Notes under the pieces: model-generated
Database searches by the model: none
Told to the model about the DNA's origin: nothing
The model's input: the letters and a program-made list of their open reading frames with translations, nothing else
Shown: in pieces, positions 8,418 through 16,414 of the stretch
Numbering within the stretch: position 1 is the first letter of the stretch
How the letters are laid out: every line of letters begins with the position of its first letter
DNA from: an uncultured Eubacteriales bacterium
Lineage (GTDB): Bacteria > Bacillota_A > Clostridia > Oscillospirales > Acutalibacteraceae
DNA length: 18,055 nucleotides
Direction: 5' to 3'
NCBI GenBank assembly: GCA_934454005.1
Contig: CAKSGI010000019.1
Span: forward strand, 1-18,055
Made by a program: the position numbers and the translations under genes

Positions 8418-10455
8418 AATATTTATTAGCGTTAAACATATTTGATATTTCTCTTTGTGAATTTATAATTTGTTTACCATCTTTTTTAATATATTCAGTA
8501 TTTGATAATTGGATTTTAGCATTTACAGTATCTTTTAATATAATGCCCAAAATATATGAAATTCTTTCTTTTAAATTTTTATTTTCAACTGGAAAGACAA
8601 GTTCTACTCTTCCATCTAAATTACGCTTCATCCAATCTGAACTACCAAGATAAATTTTAGGATTTCCTGCATTTTCAAATTTAAATATTCTACTATGTTC
8701 TAATAATTGCCCCACTATACTTGTAACAGTTATATTTTCACTAATACCTTCTATTCCTGGAATTAAACAGCAAATCCCTCTCACTATTAATTCTATTTTA
8801 ACTCCAGCTTTGGATGCATCGTAAAGTTTAGAAATTATTTTAGGGTCTACAAGAGAATTCATTTTTGCAGTTATTCCACTTTTAAGCCCATTTTTAGCAT
8901 TTTCTATTTCATTGTTAATAGCGTTAATAAAAAATTTTCTCAGCGTTTTTGGGGCTAATATCATTTTTTTATATTTGTAGTTTGTCTCATTTCCTGCTAG
9001 TTCTTCAAATAATTCCATTGCATCGTCGCCAAAATCTTTATCAGCTGTAAACATTCCTATATCTGTATATAGTTTTGCTGTTAAATCATTATAGTTGCCA
9101 GTCCCCATGTGGACATAGTTTCTTAAATGACCGTTCTCTAATCTACTTACAGCTATAACTTTACAATGTGTTTTTAACTTCTTAGGACCATAAATAACTT
9201 TGCAACCTGCATTTTTTAATTTTTTAGCCCATAAAATGTTATTTTCCTCATCAAACCTAGCCTTTAACTCTACTAATACTGTTACCTTTTTACCTCTTTT
9301 GCACGCATCTATCAAAGAGTTTATTATAGGTGAATTTTCACTTACTCTATAAAGTGTTTGTTTTATACTAATAACCTTATCATCATTTGTGGCATCTTTA
9401 ATAAATTTTAAAACAATATCAAAACTTTCAAAAGGATGATATATTAATTTATCGCCTTTCTGAATTGATTTAAATATATCATTATTACTATTAAAATCAA
9501 TAGGTGGATTTATGGGAATAATAGGTTTAAAAAAATAATCTTCAAAACCTTTTTGTTTAATAAAGTTAGATAAAAAGGTTAAGTCAATAAAACCGGGTAT
9601 CTTATAAATTAAATTCTTATTTATTCCCAGAATTTGAACTAAAATATCTCTAATTTCTTTAGAATTTTTTTCACTTATTTCTAATCTTACAGGTTCTGAT
9701 TTTTTTCTTTTGCTAACAGACTTTGCAATACTAGACAAATAATCTTCATCATCATTAATTACATCAAAGTTTGCATTCCTCGTAATCCTAAACACACAGC
9801 TCGACTTTATTTTGTAGTTATAAAAAATAGATAATATTCTGTTCATTATAATTTCTTCAACCATAATGTATTTTCTTATATTGTCATTAGATGGCAGTTC
9901 TAAATATCTTTTTAAAGATTTTGGAAGAGGTATAATTGCAATTTTATTTTTGTTATTTTTAGATGTAATTATAGAAGCAATATTAATACTTTTCCCCGGC
10001 AATAATGACATTGACTTTATGTCATCTATTATGAATGGAGTTAAGGACGGTAAAATTATTCTTTCAAAATAATCACTAATATAGTCTTTTTGTTCTTTAT
10101 TAAGTTCGGATATAGATATAAACTGTATTCCGTATTCTTTTAAATCTGGTAAAATTGATGATTTAAGGCAATTATACTGTGATTTTACAAATACATCAAG
10201 TTTTTCATATAATTTGTAAAGTTTTTCGGAAGAAGTTAGACCTGATATCTGAATAGAATCTGTATTTTTTGATTTATAAATTACCCTAGGAACTCTGACC
10301 ATAAAGAATTCATCAAGATTTGATGATGTAATAGAGAGGAATTTTAATCTTTCCATAATAGGATTACTTTTATTTAATGATTCATCTAAAACTCTAAAAT
10401 TGAAGTCTAACCAACTAAATTCACGATCATTATATGGAATATCATATTTTTTCAA
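8416..10455 (-). CDS. ppk1: Polyphosphate kinase 1
   Basis: Reversibly transfers the ATP gamma-phosphate to polyphosphate. With the start chosen here the protein has 679 residues, normal for PPK1. The N-terminal domain opens with YDIPYNDREFSWLDFNFRVL and SSNLDEFFMVRV. Catalytic histidines lie in two phospholipase-D-like domains: H430 in KLKTHCKV (the autophosphorylated residue, E. coli H435) and H587 in LLEHSRIF (E. coli H592). KQTLYR (365-370) and GTGNYN (451-456) are also present. The frame extends to a GTG at 10477-10479 overlapping the previous stop, but the TTG at 10453-10455 is preferred. GGAGGGG sits seven bases before the TTG, and the extra residues WRG are simply that ribosome site translated. 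No ppx gene is adjacent; pfkA follows after 14 bases. Confidence 0.96.
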   Translation of the reverse strand: MKKYDIPYNDREFSWLDFNFRVLDESLNKSNPIMERLKFLSITSSNLDEFFMVRVPRVIYKSKNTDSIQISGLTSSEKLYKLYEKLDVFVKSQYNCLKSSILPDLKEYGIQFISISELNKEQKDYISDYFERIILPSLTPFIIDDIKSMSLLPGKSINIASIITSKNNKNKIAIIPLPKSLKRYLELPSNDNIRKYIMVEEIIMNRILSIFYNYKIKSSCVFRITRNANFDVINDDEDYLSSIAKSVSKRKKSEPVRLEISEKNSKEIRDILVQILGINKNLIYKIPGFIDLTFLSNFIKQKGFEDYFFKPIIPINPPIDFNSNNDIFKSIQKGDKLIYHPFESFDIVLKFIKDATNDDKVISIKQTLYRVSENSPIINSLIDACKRGKKVTVLVELKARFDEENNILWAKKLKNAGCKVIYGPKKLKTHCKVIAVSRLENGHLRNYVHMGTGNYNDLTAKLYTDIGMFTADKDFGDDAMELFEELAGNETNYKYKKMILAPKTLRKFFINAINNEIENAKNGLKSGITAKMNSLVDPKIISKLYDASKAGVKIELIVRGICCLIPGIEGISENITVTSIVGQLLEHSRIFKFENAGNPKIYLGSSDWMKRNLDGRVELVFPVENKNLKERISYILGIILKDTVNAKIQLSNTEYIKKDGKQIINSQREISNMFNANKY

Positions 10456-10462
10456 TCGATTT

Positions 10463-10469
10463 CCCCTCC
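10463..10469 (-). promoter_or_regulatory. Ribosome binding site that sets the ppk1 start
   Basis: GGAGGGG on the minus strand, seven bases before the TTG at 10455. No comparable site precedes the upstream GTG at 10479, so this decides in favour of the shorter protein. Confidence 0.75.
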
Positions 10470-10478
10470 AAATAAACA

Positions 10479-11288
10479 CTAGATTTTTTCTATGTATTCA
10501 ACCAAATCTGCAACGGCACCATCGTCACAACTTCCAACAGTAATGTCTGCGACTCTTTTTAAAGCTTCTACAGCATTATAAGTAGCTACTCCAATGTGTG
10601 CAGCTTTTACCATTTCTATATCATTGTAATAGTCTCCTATTGCATATGTTTTAGATAAATCAACATTTAAAATCTCTGAAAGTTTTAAAAGTCCTTCACC
10701 TTTATTTACGGAACTAGATATCATTTCATAATAATTATCTGAAGTTGCTACAAAATTAACCCCAGCATGATTAATAGAATTAACAAAGTCTATAACATCT
10801 TTCATAAACTTATTTTCCATAGCAAATAGTACTTTATATATTTTTTTACCGATAACATCCTTTATACTACATTTTGGACATTCAATTTTTTCATTTTTCA
10901 TATGCCTTTTTACATAATACTCAGCATTTATTAAATATATTTCTCTATCTGCATAAATTTCTATTCCTACATTTGGAAATTCTTTCCTTATACTTTCTAT
11001 ATATTTTATAGAATCCTTACATAAAGGATTATCCCAAATAATCTTTTCATTTTCAAAATCGTATAAAACTGTGCCATTCATTAATATGCATGGCACATTA
11101 GGTTTAGAAATCTCTACACATCCTCGCCCAGATTTCATCGATCTTCCTGAAGCAATAGAAAAGTATCCCCCCTCTTTTTTCAATCTTTCTATTGCATCAA
11201 TATTCCTTTTAGGAACACTAAAATTATTATTTATTAAAGGACCATCAAGATCAGAAACTAATAAAATACCACTTAATTTCGATTTCAT
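10479..11288 (-). CDS. Cof-type HAD-superfamily phosphatase
   Basis: A 269-residue haloacid dehalogenase-type hydrolase with a C2B cap, the Cof/YidA group, which usually acts on sugar phosphates or other small phosphorylated metabolites. Motif I is SDLDGPL with the nucleophile D13 and acid/base D15; motif II is SGRS (S47); motif III is K196 (NKGEGL); motif IV is GDYYND (218-223). The residue after DxDG is Pro where Thr is usual in this family (P17). The cap carries CPKC (137-140). The ATG at 11288 has AAAAGGGG (11298-11305) nine bases upstream, inside the end of the rluD-type gene. It lies between that gene and ppk1. The substrate cannot be inferred, although sugar phosphates would suit its neighbour pfkA. 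Confidence 0.9.
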   Translation of the reverse strand: MKSKLSGILLVSDLDGPLINNNFSVPKRNIDAIERLKKEGGYFSIASGRSMKSGRGCVEISKPNVPCILMNGTVLYDFENEKIIWDNPLCKDSIKYIESIRKEFPNVGIEIYADREIYLINAEYYVKRHMKNEKIECPKCSIKDVIGKKIYKVLFAMENKFMKDVIDFVNSINHAGVNFVATSDNYYEMISSSVNKGEGLLKLSEILNVDLSKTYAIGDYYNDIEMVKAAHIGVATYNAVEALKRVADITVGSCDDGAVADLVEYIEKI

Positions 11289-11291
11289 TAT

Positions 11292-12221
11292 TTATATCCC
11301 CTTTTCTAATTTTAATAAAAATTTTTTAAAATAATCTGGTAATTCAGATTCAAATTCTAAATATCTATTATCTCTGGGATGATTAAATCCTATTAACTTG
11401 GCGTGGAGACATTGTCCATTTAAAGATTTTATTATTTTCTTAGGACCATATACAGTATCTCCCGCCACAGGATGACCTATATATGCCATATGTACTCTTA
11501 TTTGATGCGTCCTTCCGGTTTCTAATTTCAACCTTATATGTGTAAAACCATTAAACCTATTTAAGACTTTATAATACGTAATTGCATTCTTGGAAGATTT
11601 ATCTGTTACAGCCATCTTTTTTCTATCATTTAAATTTCTTCCTATAGGAGCATCTATCGTACCGGATTCATTTTTAAAGTTTCCATATACTATTGCTTCG
11701 TATTCCCGATTGAAATTATGTTCTTTTATTTGAAGTGCTAATTTATGATGTGAAAAATCATTTTTAGCAACTATAAGTAATCCACTAGTATCTTTATCTA
11801 TCCTGTGAACTATTCCAGGACGTATCTTTCCATTAATGCCAGATAGAGTACCTGCACAATGAAATAAAAGCGCATTTACCAATGTTCCATTATAATTACC
11901 TATAGCTGGATGTACAACCATACCTTTAGGTTTATTTACTACTAATAAATCATCGTCTTCATAAATAATATTAAGAGGTATATTTTCAGGTAGAGTTTGA
12001 ATTATTTCAGGTTTCGGAATATTAACATCAATAATATCATTATTTTTTATTTTATAATTATTTTGTTTAATAATATTATTGACTAATACATATCCTTTAT
12101 CAATCATTTTTTGAATAGATGATCTAGTTATATTTGCTTCAGATAATTTATATGATAAAAATTTATCAATTCTAACTCCCGAATCTTCTTCATTCACAAC
12201 AAACTTATAATAATTACTCAA
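11292..12221 (-). CDS. rluD: RluA-family 23S rRNA pseudouridine synthase (RluD/YlyB type)
   Basis: Converts specific uridines in RNA to pseudouridine. At 309 residues it has the two-domain RluC/RluD layout. An N-terminal S4 RNA-binding domain (about 16-66, RIDKFLSYKL) is followed by the catalytic domain with HRIDKDTSG (139-147), in which D142 is the nucleophile, and TGRTHQIRVHM further on. By position after lspA it corresponds to ylyB of Bacillus. The start is TTG at 12221: the frame has an in-frame TAA three codons upstream, which is the lspA stop. AAGGTGA (12226-12232) overlaps that stop and lies four bases before the TTG. lspA and this gene are therefore in the same frame, separated by one stop and three codons. 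The exact uridine targets are not deducible. Confidence 0.94.
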   Translation of the reverse strand: MSNYYKFVVNEEDSGVRIDKFLSYKLSEANITRSSIQKMIDKGYVLVNNIIKQNNYKIKNNDIIDVNIPKPEIIQTLPENIPLNIIYEDDDLLVVNKPKGMVVHPAIGNYNGTLVNALLFHCAGTLSGINGKIRPGIVHRIDKDTSGLLIVAKNDFSHHKLALQIKEHNFNREYEAIVYGNFKNESGTIDAPIGRNLNDRKKMAVTDKSSKNAITYYKVLNRFNGFTHIRLKLETGRTHQIRVHMAYIGHPVAGDTVYGPKKIIKSLNGQCLHAKLIGFNHPRDNRYLEFESELPDYFKKFLLKLEKGI

Positions 12222-12225
12222 AAAA

Positions 12226-12232
12226 TCACCTT
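12226..12232 (-). promoter_or_regulatory. Ribosome binding site of the rluD-type gene
   Basis: AAGGTGA on the minus strand, overlapping the lspA stop (12231-12233) and four bases before the TTG at 12221. The layout AAGG(G)TGA, a short T run, then TTG is nearly the same as that in front of lspA. Confidence 0.65.
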
Positions 12233-12701
12233 ATTTTTTTATAATACTTTCTGATCTATTTTTTTCATAACCAAAAATTATCCAAATAAACAATAGCATC
12301 GTACCAAATGTTATGCAATAATCTGCAAAATTACAAACAGGAGGAAAAAATGATACTTGGATATAATCTATAACATAACCTAAAAAAATTCTATCTATTA
12401 AATTTCCTATTCCTCCTCCGATAATAAAAGCTATAGAGACATTAAATAACAAACTACTAACTTTAAAAAAAGCCACATAAATGAGAAAAATCATAACTAC
12501 ACAAGTTGTAATTATAAAAAAATATCTTTGATTACTAAAAATTCCAAAAGCAGCACCTCGATTCTCTAGGTAAGTAAAATCTAGCAATCCATTTATTACA
12601 GTTATATTTCCATTCGGTTTTAAATTATTAACAACAATGTACTTAAAAATTTGGTCTAATCCTACTATTAAAGTTGAGATTAAAAATATTAAAATAGTCA
12701 A
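12231..12701 (-). CDS. lspA: Lipoprotein signal peptidase (signal peptidase II)
   Basis: Membrane aspartyl protease that removes signal peptides from prolipoproteins. The chosen 156-residue form has four predicted membrane helices. Catalytic aspartates are D103 in GNLIDR and D127 in CNFADYC; the conserved LDQ (D16) and ENRGAAFG (46-53) are also present. The frame continues upstream to 12761, but that stretch covers the ileS terminator hairpin. The TTG at 12701 is preferred because AAAAGGGTGAG (12706-12716) is placed directly before it and the protein then begins MTILIFLISTLIVGLDQ, a typical LspA N-terminus. A GTG at 12708-12710 lies within the ribosome site and is unlikely to be used. The neighbouring rluD-type gene follows in the same frame after nine bases. 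Confidence 0.93.
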   Translation of the reverse strand: MTILIFLISTLIVGLDQIFKYIVVNNLKPNGNITVINGLLDFTYLENRGAAFGIFSNQRYFFIITTCVVMIFLIYVAFFKVSSLLFNVSIAFIIGGGIGNLIDRIFLGYVIDYIQVSFFPPVCNFADYCITFGTMLLFIWIIFGYEKNRSESIIKK

Positions 12702-12705
12702 AAAA

Positions 12706-12716
12706 CTCACCCTTTT
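12706..12716 (-). promoter_or_regulatory. Ribosome binding site that sets the lspA start
   Basis: AAAAGGGTGAG on the minus strand, four bases before the TTG at 12701. It makes the upstream in-frame extension to 12761 untenable. Confidence 0.65.
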
Positions 12717-12734
12717 ATTATAAATTTTACAAAG

Positions 12735-12769
12735 AAACAGCGATGTATCCAAAAGACACACCGCTCTTT
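12735..12769 (-). terminator. Hairpin after ileS: intrinsic terminator or attenuator before lspA
   Basis: On the minus strand AGCGGTGTGTC (12755-12765) pairs with GATACATCGCT (12739-12749) through 11 base pairs, two of them G-U, around a five-base TTTTG loop. Beyond one G-G mismatch, AAA (12767-12769) pairs with TTT (12735-12737). A T-rich stretch (GTTTCTTTG) follows. The stem is GC-rich for this genome and begins six bases after the ileS stop. No convincing promoter separates it from lspA, so partial read-through is likely. Confidence 0.65.
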
Positions 12770-12774
12770 ATTAA

Positions 12775-15579
12775 TTATTTTTGATTCTCTAATATCTTTA
12801 CACATCTATCACATAAAGAATCATGTTTAGTATTTTGGCCTACCGTATCACTGTATACCCAACAACGTTCACATTTATTTCCACTTGCATGAGTTATAGT
12901 TATAGAAACACCGTTAAATTGATCTGATTTAATTTCTCCTAGACCACCAGATTTTACCTGGACTTTAGAAACTATAAATATAGTTTTTAAATCTTTTTCA
13001 GAAGATTTTATAAAGTTAAATATTTCATTATTCTCACAATATAAAGTTACTTTTGCATCTAAAGACGAACCTATAACTTTATTTTTTCTTGCAAGTTCAA
13101 GGGATTTTTGAACTTCATCTCTTAGTAAATGAATTTTATCCCAATACTCTTTAAAAGAACCGTCTACGATTATCCCTGTTAAAGATGGCATATTATTAAA
13201 CAATACAGACCTAGAATCATCATTTTCTCCATGTCTCATAGCTTGCCATATTTCTTCTGATGTAAAAGCAAGGATAGGTGAAACTAATCTTGTCATAGCG
13301 TCTAAAATCATATAAATGGTTGTTTGTGCGGCCCTTCTAGACTTGCTATTAGCATTTTCAACATATAATCTATCTTTTAAGATATCAAGATAAAAATTAG
13401 ACATATCGACTACACAAAAATTATATATTCTATGATAAACCTGATGAAACTCAAAGTTATCATATGCAATACGAACTTTATTATTTAACTCATCAAGTTT
13501 AGATAGAGCCCATTTGTCTATTGGTAACAAGTCATCCATTTTTACCATATCCTCTTTAGGATAAAAGTCATATAAATTCCCTAAAATATATCTAGCGGTA
13601 TTCCTAATTTTTCTATATGATTCAGAAAGCTGTTTTAATATATCATTAGAAATTCTTACATCTGAGTGGTAATCAGATGATGCAACCCAAAGTCTTAAAA
13701 TATCAGCACCATATTTGTTTATAATTTCATCGGGAGATATACCATTTCCTAAAGATTTCGATTGTTTATGTCCTTCTCCGTCAACTACCCACCCATGCGT
13801 AACTACAGACTTATATGGAGCTTTACCATTAGTCGCAATAGCCGTTAAAAGTGATGATTGAAACCAACCTCTATATTGATCTGCACCTTCTAAATACAAA
13901 TCTGCAGGCCATGATAGGTCTGATCTTTCTTGACAAACTGCCGCATGTGATGTTCCAGAATCAAACCAAACATCCATTATATCTTTTTCTTTTTCAAAAG
14001 ATGATGCCCCACATTTTTTACATTTTATATCACTAGGCAATATTTCATCTGCAGATTTAACAAACCAAGCATCTGAACCTTCATTTTTAAATAATTTAGA
14101 GACAACCATCATAGCTTTCTTGTCTATTAGTGGTTCACCGCACTCTTTACAGAAAAATATAGGTATTGGAACTCCCCATTTACGCTGACGAGAAATACAC
14201 CAATCTTTCCTATCTTTTACCATTGATGTAATTCTATCTTCACCCCAGCTTGGAATCCATTCTACTCCTTTAATTGCCTCTATAGCCTTATCTTTAAAAT
14301 CATCAATAGAACAAAACCATTGCTCAGTTGCTCTAAATAGTACAGGTTTTTTACATCTCCAGCAATGTGGATACTGGTGCACTATTTTTTTTATAGCAAA
14401 TAAATACCCATTTTGTTCTAAATATTTTGTGATCTCTTTATTGGCCTCATCAGTTGTAAGTCCAGCAAACATATCTCCTGCCTCAGCTGTTAGCTTACCA
14501 GAAGCATCTACAGGCACTATTATTGGAATTTCTGGATAATTCTTACAAACATCAAAGTCTTCAACTCCATGTCCAGGGGCTGTATGAACACAACCAGTTC
14601 CACTTTCTAGAGTAACATGATCACCAACAATAACTAAAGACTCTCTATCTAAAAATGGATGTTTTACTTTTATATATTCTAGATCAGATCCTTTAAAAGT
14701 TTTAATAACTTCAAAATTTTCTTTATTAGCAATATTCATCGAATTTTTATATAATTCTTCAGCCATTATGTAATATTCATTATCACTTTTTATTAAGCAA
14801 TAATTAAAATTAGGACCAACACAAATAGCAACATTTCCAGGTAATGTCCAAGTCGTAGTAGTCCAAATAACAAAATATGTTTTGTCTAATGGAATATCTT
14901 TTAAAATATTTTTGCTGTCTTTCGAAACTTGAAATTTTACATAGATAGAATAACATTTATCCTCTGAATACTCTATTTCTGCTTCTGCTAAAGCTGTTCT
15001 ACATTCTGGGCACCAATATACAGGTTTTAATCCTTTATAAATGTGTCCATTACAAGCCATTTCTGAAAAGACTTCAATCTGTTTTGCTTCGAACTCTTTT
15101 AAAAAAGTTATATAAGGTTTATCCCATTGAGCTAATATACCTAATCTTTTAAACTGATCTCTTTGATCATTAACATAACCATTTGCAAAATCATGGCATA
15201 TCTTTCTTAATTCTATATCTGATAAACTACTAGCTTTTTGTGCACCAACTTTAGCCCTTGCCTTTAACTCTGTTGGTAATCCATGAGTATCCCAGCCTGG
15301 TATAAACGGAGATTTATATCCAGACATATTTTTATATCTTACAACAAAATCTTTTAAAGTTTTATTTAATGCATGACCTAGATGAATATCTCCATTCGCA
15401 TATGGAGGACCATCATGCAATACATATAAAGGTTTACCCTCATTTTTTTCCATGAGCTTTTCATATAAATGTTTAGTTTGCCATTCCTTTAAAATTTCAG
15501 GTTCTTTTTTTGGAAGACCCGCTCTCATAGAAAAATCTGTAGTTGGTAAATTAAGTGTATTATTATAATCCTTAGACAT
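12775..15579 (-). CDS. ileS: Isoleucyl-tRNA synthetase
   Basis: Class I synthetase charging tRNA-Ile, 934 residues, intact. HIGH motif HLGH (66-69, in ANGDIHLGHA); KMSKS-type loop KQSKS (605-609). The editing domain, which hydrolyses mischarged Val-tRNA, shows TTTWTLPGN (241-249) and GTGCVHTAPGHG with D342 shortly after. A C-terminal zinc site is formed by C903, C906, C923 and C926 (CERCW...LCDRC), typical of the bacterial IleS1 type rather than the mupirocin-resistant eukaryote-like IleS2. Internal cysteine pairs at 190/193, 406/409, 477/480 and 520/523 suggest further metal sites. The ATG at 15579 has GAGGGG (15591-15596) eleven bases upstream. Only 64 bases separate it from divIVA, too few for a T-box leader. 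A hairpin follows its stop. Confidence 0.98.
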   Translation of the reverse strand: MSKDYNNTLNLPTTDFSMRAGLPKKEPEILKEWQTKHLYEKLMEKNEGKPLYVLHDGPPYANGDIHLGHALNKTLKDFVVRYKNMSGYKSPFIPGWDTHGLPTELKARAKVGAQKASSLSDIELRKICHDFANGYVNDQRDQFKRLGILAQWDKPYITFLKEFEAKQIEVFSEMACNGHIYKGLKPVYWCPECRTALAEAEIEYSEDKCYSIYVKFQVSKDSKNILKDIPLDKTYFVIWTTTTWTLPGNVAICVGPNFNYCLIKSDNEYYIMAEELYKNSMNIANKENFEVIKTFKGSDLEYIKVKHPFLDRESLVIVGDHVTLESGTGCVHTAPGHGVEDFDVCKNYPEIPIIVPVDASGKLTAEAGDMFAGLTTDEANKEITKYLEQNGYLFAIKKIVHQYPHCWRCKKPVLFRATEQWFCSIDDFKDKAIEAIKGVEWIPSWGEDRITSMVKDRKDWCISRQRKWGVPIPIFFCKECGEPLIDKKAMMVVSKLFKNEGSDAWFVKSADEILPSDIKCKKCGASSFEKEKDIMDVWFDSGTSHAAVCQERSDLSWPADLYLEGADQYRGWFQSSLLTAIATNGKAPYKSVVTHGWVVDGEGHKQSKSLGNGISPDEIINKYGADILRLWVASSDYHSDVRISNDILKQLSESYRKIRNTARYILGNLYDFYPKEDMVKMDDLLPIDKWALSKLDELNNKVRIAYDNFEFHQVYHRIYNFCVVDMSNFYLDILKDRLYVENANSKSRRAAQTTIYMILDAMTRLVSPILAFTSEEIWQAMRHGENDDSRSVLFNNMPSLTGIIVDGSFKEYWDKIHLLRDEVQKSLELARKNKVIGSSLDAKVTLYCENNEIFNFIKSSEKDLKTIFIVSKVQVKSGGLGEIKSDQFNGVSITITHASGNKCERCWVYSDTVGQNTKHDSLCDRCVKILENQK

Positions 15580-15643
15580 TAGAAATAAAGCCCCTCTTTA
15601 ATTTTATTTGTATTTCTATAAAAATTACTCAATTTCCTTAAAA

Positions 15644-16369
15644 TTATTTATAATTTTCTCCAAATTTTAATTTTTCAAATTTCATTTCTTTTTTCTGTTC
15701 TGACTGCTCTTTACCGGAAATAACATCCGTCTTATTTTCTGAATTTTCTTTCTTTAAGAGTTTACTTATTTCTTCATTTACCTTTTCTATACTTCCGACA
15801 ATCGGCATCCCAATATTAACTTTTGTCGACGCACTTGTTTTATTATCTTCATTTGAATTATTTTCTTCTACTTTTTTTATAATTACTTCTGAATTTGGCA
15901 AAGAATCAATTAACTTCAAATGTTCTTTATACATTTTAATAAGTTTAGTTCTAAAATTAACTGACTCTTTTTTTATCTCGTATAATTCAGCCTTTTTATT
16001 TTCGAGTTCAGTTTTTGTTTTAGATATAATTTGTTTAGCTTCTGTATTTGCTGCTTCTATTATGTTATTAGAATTCTTTTTTGCACTTTCTATTATTTCA
16101 TCATGTTTTTGCTTAGCCTCTTTTAAGGAATTTTCAGAAAGTTTTTGAGCATTTAACAAAGTGTTCTTTAAAGATTCTTCATCATCTCTATATTTTTTTA
16201 CTTGAGTTGCTAAAACTGATAGTTTTTTTTCTAGATCCATTTTTTCTTGAATTAAGTGTTCAACGGTTTCCTGAACATCATCAATAAAAGAATCCACTTC
16301 ATCTGCACGGTAACCTTTCATACTTGATTTCCTAAAACTAACATATTTTATATCATCAATTGTTAGCAA
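15644..16369 (-). CDS. divIVA: DivIVA-family cell division/polarity protein
   Basis: Coiled-coil scaffold that binds curved membrane at septa and poles. The N-terminal lipid-binding domain (about 1-45: LTIDDIKYVSFRKSSMKGYRADEVDSFIDDV) is followed by long heptad-rich coiled coil (about 45-150) and a low-complexity hydrophilic tail ending in KLKFGENYK. At 241 residues it is longer than the 164-residue Bacillus protein. Aligned to that protein, the membrane-inserting F17 is Met (M17) and R18 is Lys (K18), both conservative. The start is TTG at 16369: an in-frame TGA lies three codons upstream, so no earlier start exists, and AAAGGAG (16379-16385) is nine bases away. sepF lies 45 bases upstream and ileS 64 bases downstream, the usual Bacillota order. 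Confidence 0.92.
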   Translation of the reverse strand: MLTIDDIKYVSFRKSSMKGYRADEVDSFIDDVQETVEHLIQEKMDLEKKLSVLATQVKKYRDDEESLKNTLLNAQKLSENSLKEAKQKHDEIIESAKKNSNNIIEAANTEAKQIISKTKTELENKKAELYEIKKESVNFRTKLIKMYKEHLKLIDSLPNSEVIIKKVEENNSNEDNKTSASTKVNIGMPIVGSIEKVNEEISKLLKKENSENKTDVISGKEQSEQKKEMKFEKLKFGENYK

Positions 16370-16378
16370 TGAAATTCA

Positions 16379-16385
16379 CTCCTTT
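16379..16385 (-). promoter_or_regulatory. Ribosome binding site of divIVA (supports TTG start)
   Basis: AAAGGAG on the minus strand, nine bases before the TTG at 16369. An in-frame TGA between site and start excludes any earlier start codon. Confidence 0.75.
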
Positions 16386-16414
16386 TATGTATACTGTATA
16401 ATATAACTTTTAAA

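Noticed and set aside
10456..10479. GTG start for ppk1 overlapping the HAD gene stop
   Set aside because: It has no ribosome site, and the added residues include the translated ribosome site of the TTG start at 10455.
11071..11334. Plus-strand open frame opposite the HAD gene
   Set aside because: It lies antisense to well-conserved HAD motifs and into the rluD end, with no independent support.
12717..12722. Perfect TATAAT on the minus strand as a possible lspA promoter
   Set aside because: It abuts the lspA ribosome site, so a transcript would start within or after that site and lack it.
12702..12761. N-terminal extension of LspA up to 12761
   Set aside because: It crosses the ileS terminator hairpin and places hydrophilic residues before the normal first helix; the ribosome site points to 12701.
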